From positions 60,031,619 to 60,095,618 of the forward strand of contig CM069449.1 of assembly GCA_035610835.1 (NCBI GenBank): a stretch of 64,000 nt of DNA, read 5' to 3'. The position numbers and the translations under genes were made by a program. Shown one piece after another: positions 55,778 to 64,000 of this stretch. Below the pieces are notes generated by a model, which had not been told where the DNA came from, searched no databases, and saw nothing but the letters and a program-made list of their open reading frames with translations. This DNA comes from Ophiura sarsii. Taxonomy: Eukaryota > Echinodermata > Ophiuroidea > Amphilepidida > Ophiuridae. How positions within the stretch are numbered: position 1 is the first letter of the stretch; the number at the start of each line of letters is the position of its first letter.

Positions 55778-57281
55778 TTGAGAGGGATGGCAGCTGCTTT
55801 ACATAAACTAGTTTTGACTATCATACTTTCAACTGACAGCTTTTTACTAATTTTGAAAGATATTTGATGCGCACGTGTATAGTGTCCCAACAAGTTTTGA
55901 ACAAGATTGTAATAAAGCATTGTAAAAATAATGTACTAAATTCATATAAGTCCTTGTAACTGCATTAAATAAGTTCCAAATTATGTTATATTTGGCAATA
56001 TTAGAGAGCGATAATGTGCCATTAGTATCGTTTATTTAAGAAAAGAATGGGTTAGTAATGTCTTCAATTTAAAGGGGCATTGTCTGAATTACGCACCTAA
56101 ATGGTACTTTTGAATAAAGACTTATTTCATAAGATATAGGTAAAACAAATAATGTCATTAAATAAACTAATGATTGTGTTATTGCGGTAGGGTGGGGGTG
56201 TTGTGGGGGTGACCGTTTATTTCGGATTAATATACTCTTAATTGAAGCATGTTAATTGAGACGCCATAATAATTAAGATTCGTATTCGTATTTGTATAGA
56301 GGTAGATGTCAACCAACACAAAATATCCATTTGACAACGTAATACATCACCTATAAATCGCATGTTATTATTAAACACATTATACCAATTCGTAAGGTCC
56401 GGAAAAATTAAATTAACTTTAGAATGAAAAGTTACAAACATTTCTAAAATAAAATACAAAACTAAACAAACGAAAACAAAACCATAAAAACAAGAATCTA
56501 TCGAGATTCGAACCAGCAATCTACTTATTCTAAGACAGGAAACATACCACTGAGCTAACTGGGGAGTCAGCTTTTTGAAGAGGCATTTTGCTTATTAACT
56601 CTAGCACCGTATTGATCAACCACGGTCAACCCATCAATTACAATAGAACCCTATGTACGGTCTACCAGAATGAATAGAAAGGAAGTATTGATCATCTTTT
56701 AAGATATTATTGGTAAACCGTGGTTAATCGTGTTGAATTCGCAAAAATGATTATTATTTTGAACAGTATGAAAGTGTATATAATGTTAACCGTGGTAGAC
56801 CGATAATAATAAGTGTATTTCCATACTTAATCATCTCAAGAAGAATATTAGTTTAACAAGATAAATTGTTATACCTTATCTTCTTATACTAGTACAACGT
56901 ATTGCCCTACTAGTGTAGTGGTTTCGACTGACACCGCAGACTCTGTCCATGGGTTCGAATCTCAGCGCGGCAGTTTAGTTACATTTTAATTTTTACTTCA
57001 AATGTTTAAACAATTAAGATTTGAAATAAATGAGTTGATCAGGTTTGTACAACATGTTTTTTTCGTCGCCTTGACGCACCGCCACTTGATGCAATCGTTT
57101 GAAACACTCGTCGCTGTAAATTAGATACTTTGAAACTATGACACTTTATCAAAATACACGTTATTTATGTATTTCATTAAATATGTATACGTAATTAGAC
57201 TAAACTGTTGGGACACTTCCTGCATGTCCTGTGAAACGGTGGTCCCTCCCCCTGGGGGGGGGGGGGGGGGGGGGGGGGGGG
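55778..57281. repeat. 1.5-kb tandem array, unit 3
   Basis: 1504 bp; the length difference from unit 2 is mainly in the G tract. tRNA-like B boxes at about 56504 (minus) and 56951 (plus). Confidence 0.95.
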
Positions 57282-58771
57282 GTGAGAGGGATGGCAGCTG
57301 CTTTACATAAACTAGTTTTGACTATCATACTTTCAACTGACAGCTTTTTACTAATTTTGAAAGATATTTGATGCGCACGTGTATAGTGTCCCAACAAGTT
57401 TTGAACAAGATTGTAATAAAGCATTGTAAAAATAATGTACTAAATTCATATAAGTCCTTGTAACTGCATTAAATAAGTTCCAAATTATGTTATATTTGGC
57501 AATATTAGAGAGCGATAATGTGCCATTAGTATCGTTTATTTAAGAAAAAAATGGGTTAGTAATGTCTTCAATTTAAAGGGGCATTGTCTGAATTACGCAC
57601 CTAAATGGTACTTTTGAATAAAGACTTATTTCATAAGATATAGGTAAAACAAATAATGTCATTAAATAAACTAATGATTGTGTTATTGTGGTAGGGTGGG
57701 GGTGTTGTGGGGGTGACCGTTTATTTCGGATTAATATACTCTTAATTGAAGCATGTTAATTGAGACGCCATAATAATTAAGATTCGTATTCGTATTTGTA
57801 TAGAGGTAGATGTCAACCAACACAAAATATCCATTTGACAACGTAATATATCACCTATAAATCGCATGTTATTATTAAACACATTATACCAATTCGTAAG
57901 GTCCGGAAAAATTAAATTAACTTTAGAATGAAAAGTTACAAACATTTCTAAAATAAAATACAAAACTAAACAAACGAAAACAAAACCACAAAAACAAGAA
58001 TCTATCGAGATTCGAACCAGCAATCTACTTATTCTAAGACAGGAAACATACCACTGAGCTAACTGGGGAGTCAGCTTTTTGAAGAGGCATTTTGCTTATT
58101 AACTCTAGCACCGTATTGATCAACTACGGTCAACCCATCAATTACAATAGAACCCTATGTACGGTCTACCAGAATGAATAGAAAGGAAGTATTGATCATC
58201 TTTTAAGATATTATTGGTAAACAATCGTGTTGAATTCGCAAAAATGATTATTATTTTGAACAGTATGAAAGTGTATATAATGTTAACCGTGGTAGACCGA
58301 TAATAATAAGTGTATTTCCATACTTAATCATCTCAAGAAGAATATTAGTTTAACAAGATAAATTGTTATACCTTATCTTCTTATACTAGTACAACGTATT
58401 GCCCTACTAGTGTAGTGGTTTCGACTGACACCGCAGACTCTGTCCATGGGTTCGAATCTCAGCGCGGCAGTTTAGTTACATTTTAATTTTTACTTCAAAT
58501 GTTTAAACAATTAAGATTTGAAATAAATGAGTTGATCAGGTTTGTACAACATGTTTTTTTCGTCGCCTTGACGCACCGCCACTTGATGCAATCGTTTGAA
58601 ACACTCGCCGCTGTAAATTAGATACTTTGAAACTATGACACTTTATCAAAATACACGTTATTTATGTATTTCATTAAATATGTATACGTAATTAGACTAA
58701 ACTGTTGGGACACTTCCTGCATGTCCTGTGAAACGGTGGTCCCTCCCCCTGGGGGGGGGGGGGGGGGGGGG
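57282..58771. repeat. 1.5-kb tandem array, unit 4
   Basis: 1490 bp. Lacks a few bases after TATTGGTAAAC (58221) compared with the other units. tRNA-like B boxes at about 58008 (minus) and 58448 (plus). Confidence 0.95.
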
Positions 58772-60419
58772 TTGAGAGGGATGGCAGCTGCTTTACATAA
58801 ACTAGTTTTGACTATCATACTTTCAACTGACAGCTTTTTACTAATTTTGAAAGATATTTGATGCTTACGTGTATAGTGTCCTAACAGGTTTTGAACAAGA
58901 TTGTAATAAAGCATTGTAAAAATAATGTACTAAATTCATATAAGTCCTTGTAACTGCATTAAATAAGTTCCAAATTATGTTATATTTGGCAATATTAGAG
59001 AGCGATAATGTGCCATTAGTATCGTTTATTTAAGAAAAGAATGGGTTAGTAATGTCTTCAATTTAAAGGGGCATTGTCTGAATTACGCACCTAAATGGTA
59101 CTTTTGAATAAAGACTTATTTCATAAGATATAGGTAAAACAAATAATGTCATTAAATAAACTAATGATTGTGTTATTGTGGTAGGGTGGGGGTGTTGTGG
59201 GGGTGACCGTTTATTTCGGATTAATATACTCTTAATTGAAGCATGTTAATTGAGACGCCATAATAATTAAGATTCGTATTCGTATTTGTATAGAGGTAGA
59301 TGTCAACCAACACAAAATATCCATTTGACAACGTAATACATCACCTATAAATCGCATGTTATTATTAAACACATTATACCAATTCGTAAGGTCCGGAAAA
59401 ATTAAATTAACTTTAGAATGAAAAGTTACAAACATTTCTAAAATAAAATACAAAACTAAACAAACGAAAACAAAACCATAAAAACAAGAATCTATCGAGA
59501 TTCGAACCAGCAATATACTTATTCTAAGACAGGAAACATACCACTGAGCTAACTGGGGAGTCAGCTTTTTGAAGAGGCATTTTGCTTATTAACTCTAGCA
59601 CCGTATTGATCAACCACGGTCAACCCATCAATTACAATAGAACCCTATGTACGGTCTACCAGAATGAATAGAAAGGAAGTATTGATCATCTTTTAAGATA
59701 TTATTGGTAAACCGTGGTTAATCGTGTTGAATTCGCAAAAATGATTATTATTTTGAACAGTATGAAAGTGTATATAATGTTAACCGTGGTAGACCGATAA
59801 TAATAAGTGTATTTCCATACTTAATCATCTCAAGAAGAATATTAGTTTAACAAGATAAATTGTTATACCTTATCTTCTTATACTAGTACAACGTATTGCC
59901 CTACTAGTGTAGTGGTTTCGACTGACACCGCAGACTCTGTCCATGGGTTCGAATCTCAGCGCGGCAGTTTAGTTACATTTTAATTTTTACGTCGCCTTGA
60001 CGCACCGCCACTTGATGCAATCGTTTGAAACACTCGCCGCTGTAAATTAGATACTTTGAAACTATGACACTTTATCAAAATACACGTGATTTATGTATTT
60101 CATTAAATATGTAAACGTAATTAGACTATGAAGTTCAACTCGAAATGTTACAGAAGCAATGTTCTTCATTTCTTAAAAAGAATGGTTAAAATCGAAGCTA
60201 CCGTTTTCGAGATATAGCGATTTTTGTATTTTTTATAGCTCATTTTTCCACTCCCTTAATACAATCATGTTCAAAACTGTTGGGACACTTCCTGCATGTC
60301 CTGTGAAACGGTGGTCCCTCCCCCTAAACTCAATGTTGGTCCATATAAAAGCATCGTCCAGCAACGGGCTGTGTTATATATATATCAGCCCCAACATTGG
60401 TTTGGGGGGGGGGGGGGGG
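58772..60419. repeat. 1.5-kb tandem array, unit 5 (rearranged)
   Basis: 1648 bp. A block of about 70 bp after TTTAATTTTTAC (59990) is missing, about 143 bp of unrelated DNA is inserted after ATTAGACTA (60129), and about 75 bp with inverted edges (AAACTCAATGTTGG and CCAACATTGGTTT) separate CCCCCT from the G tract. tRNA-like B boxes at about 59498 and 59945. Confidence 0.92.
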
Positions 60420-60553
60420 TTGAGAGGGATGGCAGCTGCTTTACATAAACTAGTTTTGACTATCATACTTTCAACTGACAGCTTTTTACTAATTTTGAAA
60501 GATATTTGATGCGCACGTGTATAGTGTCCCAACAGGTTTTGAACAAGATTGTA
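60420..60553. repeat. 1.5-kb tandem array, truncated last unit
   Basis: Matches the first 134 bp of a unit up to GAACAAGATTGTA, then departs into unique sequence. Confidence 0.92.
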
Positions 60554-61381
60554 GGCCTATTATATATGCTCCATTTCTTTCTTGCATTGATAAAAACAAA
60601 ATATTGATTGGAAAATAAAAATCGCAAAATAATAATTGATCGATAAAATGTTGGTCAAAAGTATACACCAGATCGCACCAAATGATTTCGAAAATTGAAA
60701 AATAAATTTCAATTCTGATGGGAGGGGGGGGGGGGGGGACCCTCATACTCCGGCACTGTTTGAACTTTTTAAGGGGGCTGTGCACCTTCGTACAGCCTCC
60801 GTAAAACTGCCGTAACTTCTTCATTATTCATTTAATCTAGATAAAAGTATACATTTTTTTGCAGGAAAGGGTTCAATGAATCCAGCTATGATCATGAAAT
60901 TGACCATTTTGGAGAAAATTATAAAAAACACGTTTTTTGACCCATTTTAGGTTTGGAAAAGATAACTCAAAATATATTTTGTCAAATTTTGTCATACTAG
61001 TTTTATTATATTCCTCATACAATTCCCTAGGAATCGGTTTTTTTTTGTTGAAAATATTTATTATTTTTTGAATTAGAGACCAAAAAGTGCTAAAAAACAT
61101 TTTTTGGCACTTTTTGGTCTCTAATTCAAAAAATAATAAATATTTCCAAAAAAAAAAGAATGATGCACGGTACGGCCATGCACGCGTCAATATACATTGT
61201 ATCGCAATTAGTAATGAATTGTAAGTGAATGGGGAACATGCGGAAAAAAGCGTAACTAGAGTTTTCATATTTTCTCACACTGCGTTTTTAGTATAAAAAC
61301 TACACGCGCGATTACATTTTCATTTAGTCCTTTTAATAGTCCCGCGGGTGCCAAGTTCATGCAATAAACATCATGTTACAA
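60554..61381. other. Intergenic with a perfect hairpin
   Basis: 61052-61090 and 61107-61145 are exact reverse complements (39 bp) with a 16-nt loop; T-rich and A-rich flanks could extend pairing. A G tract lies at 60722-60738. The open frames on the minus strand (60489-60824, 60873-61268) show no domain. Confidence 0.7.
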
Positions 61382-61941
61382 CAGGGGCGTAACAGAGGTT
61401 GGTTGTCAGGGGGGGGCACAGCCAAAAAAAATCCTGGTTAGAATTTTTCGTAAAAGGTTGCCCCAAATTTGTTCACAGTCAGTCACCTCGTGAATTTCAC
61501 GTAAGTGTGGGGGGGTGGGGGGGGGGGGGGGGGGGGGGGGGGGGGAGGTCAACAAATTTCGCACGGTCACAAAATTACGCAAGGTCACAAATTTCGCACG
61601 GTCACACAATTTCGCACGATAACAACATTTCGCACGGACACAACATTTCGCAGTACAAAAAATACAACAGTCAACAATTTGTTGACTGTTGTCCTTTTTG
61701 TACTGCGAAATTGTCTTTTTTTCTTTCTTTCAATTTCTTCGTTTCTTTCTTTCCCCTTTTTTCTCCTTTTCCTTTTTCTTTTTCCTCCCTTTTTCCTTTC
61801 TCTCTCTCTTTTCTTTCCCTTTCCTCTTCTTTTCCTCTTTTCTATTCCCCCCATTTTTCCTGGTGGGTAGGTTTGAATTTCCTGCTGAGCACCTTCAGGG
61901 GGGGCACTGTGCCCCCCTGCCCCCCGGTTGTAACGCCACTG
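61382..61941. mobile_element. hAT-like element with CAGGGGCGTAAC ends and 8-bp duplication
   Basis: Starts CAGGGGCGTAACAGAGG and ends CGGTTGTAACGCCACTG, flanked by TGTTACAA (61374-61381, 61942-61949). Inside: CGTGAATTTCACGTAAGTGT then a long G tract as in the 25507-26012 element, TTTCGCACGGTCACA repeats, an inverted pair near 61655-61708 (CAGTACAAAAA / TTTTTGTACTGCG) and a CT-rich run (61715-61860). Long frames here are low-complexity. Confidence 0.9.
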
Positions 61942-61949
61942 TGTTACAA

Positions 61950-63075
61950 GGGACTGTGCATCGGGGATGGTGTTTATAAAGACCAGATTTATTATAACGT
62001 ACGAAATCAGGAATAAAACGGTCCGTTTGGCCATTTAAATTGCTCAAATATTTGTTTTAAAAAAATAATAGAAAATAAAAAATAATGCGGTCGGCACCAA
62101 GGTACACAGTCGGTCGGACGTGGACAAACAAACATTTTTTTTGGGCCTTAGGCAGAGGCACTTAGCATATTATTAGATACGCTATACAATATCGACCAGA
62201 TATACTTTTAAAATTCGACCACATCCGAGCAAGGACAATTGAAGGCGGTTATTATATTTCAATCACAAGCGCTGATCATACTAAGCAGAACTATATCAAT
62301 ACATTTATTTTACTTATCCATCAATATACTTCTAGCCCTTTTCCTTTGTCATGTTATCCATTGTATTCCTTTTGTTTCCATCTTACTGCAGAGCCTGTTA
62401 TATCTGGTAACTTGAAAAATAACAGTCTCGGCAGAGGCTGTTATCTTTCAAGTGGAAAAATAACAGGCTGTGCGATGAAGTGTGATGAAAGAAATCAGTG
62501 GTCAATATAGAAACACCAAAAAGGTTATTACAAGTGATGCATTGCCAAGTACATAATTCAACTATGTTAACAAAATAATTAGAATGAATAATGAAAAGAA
62601 AAAGCTTAGAGATTAACTGTTAAATATCAATTGTTAATCAATATCATAAATGTGTTACAAATAGAGCGCCATTAAATTCCATGTGAAGGGGTGCAGGGAA
62701 TGTATATATTCTTTCTCATAATAGTGTTAAAAGTAAATTCAAATTAATCATAGTTTCTCATAGCACTGGTTTTTTTTGAAATTTGAAGTTTTTTTGGTCA
62801 ATTTAAAGATAAACACAGTTGACATTTAATATGCCTGAAAGTGAGAAGGGAGGCTTTTTAAAAACACACACAAAAAAACTACATTTTTAATTGGCTTTAC
62901 ACAAAGAAATGTGACCCTATTTTACACTTTACATGATATAGTGATAAAAGTAAAATTATACACATAAGTTTCCCTCCAGCTCACATTTTATGTATCATAT
63001 TCGTTATATAAATATGCATATAAATGGTTTGAATTCCTTTTTAACAAAAGAACAATGAAATTTGTCATATATCTT
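61950..63075. other. Intergenic, no gene seen
   Basis: AT-rich. AACAGTCTCGGCAGAGGCTG near 62420 is a short palindromic patch. No exon recognised. Confidence 0.5.
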
Positions 63076-63325
63076 AACACTTTCCACGCGGCAGGTGTCT
63101 GCAGACGACATTTCAAAATTTCACAAAATGTTTCAAAAATTTCAAAATTATTGAATTTAATTACCATATTTAGAATCACCATGAGAAATGTTTTAAAATA
63201 AGTACAAACTTGTCTAGTATTGGTTCAGAAATCCTTGAGATTGATCTTGAAAGTTGGGAAAAGTTTCTGAAAATTCTGTTTTGTATTAAATGTTGGTAAA
63301 ACCAAGAGCCGTATGGAAATATAAT
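63076..63325. mobile_element. MITE with AACACTTTCCACGCGGCA end, copy 2
   Basis: The left end TTAACACTTTCCACGCGGCA and following GTCTGCAGACGACATT match 11408-11669; the right end (GAGCCGTATGGAAATATAAT) is decayed. Confidence 0.75.
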
Positions 63326-63380
63326 ATCTCAGAGTCAAAATTATTTGTTTTGAATTTGTGTACTAAATAATATGCAGTTA

Positions 63381-63595
63381 TTGGGCCAAACAAAAATAAT
63401 AACTAGTTTCTCGTCCTAACCCTCGGGGAAAGGGACTTAAAGCATATTTATACCAAGATATGAGCTTCATAAATATTTTATCCAAGCAATTATGGAAAAA
63501 TATAGAAAAAAAGAACATTACAGAATTCCAGAAAAAAAATGTTTGAGGGGGTGAGAAACTACTTTATTTATTTTTAATTTACCTTATGTTTCCAT
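63381..63595. mobile_element. GTTTCTCGT-ended MITE, copy 2
   Basis: GGGCCAAACAAAAATAATAA then CTAGTTTCTCGTCCTAAC at the left; GTGAGAAACTACTTTATTTA at the right. Related to 50193-50487. Confidence 0.55.
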
Positions 63596-64000
63596 TTGAC
63601 ATACAAAATTAGTAAAATAAAATCAATATCAAAAAATATTGTTTATACATTTTGAACATTTTTTGGTGACAGAATTCCACTGTTCTTGAATTTCAATAAC
63701 ATTTTTTGATATTTAGGCCAAATAAAACAAAAAAAAGGTTTTGCATCCCCGCCCGCTTCCTTTTTTGAGGCCGCATGGATTTATTTTTATTTCAAAAAAT
63801 AAAGAAGGTTTTTTGGTGTGTTTTTTCTTTAATCCTATCCTAGCATCAATATCTACTGATCTGCATTGAATTTGATACTCAGAATTGAAAAACATGGTGC
63901 TAAACACTATTAAAACAATTTAAATATGTATCATAATTAACAATAACATAGCGCTAACACTATTAAAACAATGTAAAAATAGAAGAAATAGAAAATTGAA
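63596..64000. other. Intergenic, no gene seen
   Basis: AT-rich, with A and T runs. Nothing recognised. Confidence 0.5.

Overview
The window is animal (metazoan) nuclear DNA. It is AT-rich, intron-bearing and crowded with transposon relics, and one run of 100 Ns (4026-4125) marks an assembly gap. A TRPC-type channel, a RIPK-like kinase, a class A GPCR, Penelope-like and L2/CR1-like retroelement relics and many inverted-repeat elements would suit a marine invertebrate, perhaps an echinoderm or hemichordate. No species marker was recognised, so that placement is only an inference.

Four gene loci can be supported. (1) On the minus strand, 13463 down to 4617, four exons with compatible splice phases join an N-terminal helical domain resembling the MLKL four-helix/HeLo killer domain to a RIPK1-like kinase that keeps its catalytic residues. 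The rest of the kinase is not found and may lie in or beyond the gap. (2) On the plus strand, about 28005-37294, five exons encode the C-terminal half of a TRPC-type cation channel (S4 to stop). The ankyrin and S1-S3 exons are not in the window. (3) On the plus strand, 45258-46247, an intronless class A GPCR of 329 residues is complete. (4) On the minus strand, 43200-43444, a broken copy of that GPCR (TM1 to TM3) lies head-to-head with it. The loci show no operon-like or pathway link.

Region by region: 1-4.0 kb, intergenic with a decayed LINE; 4.6-13.5 kb, kinase gene with two large inverted-repeat elements in its introns; 13.6-18.7 kb, a cluster of small DNA elements, including a hAT-like copy with exact 8-bp duplications, an element packed with TGAGTCA sites and an inverted dimeric insertion; 18.7-28 kb, gene-poor with hairpin elements, LINE and Penelope relics; 28-37.3 kb, TRPC exons with an intronic 28-bp minisatellite and MITEs; 37.3-45 kb, more small elements and the GPCR pseudogene; 45.3-46.2 kb, GPCR; 46.8-52.4 kb, inverted-repeat elements; 52.77-60.55 kb, a tandem array of five units of about 1.5 kb, each with two divergent tRNA-like modules; 60.5-64 kb, intergenic with a hAT-like element and a perfect 39-bp hairpin.

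Most other long open frames arise in poly-G tracts, minisatellites or inverted-repeat elements and are not called as genes. All coordinates and motifs were read by eye; no database search was possible.
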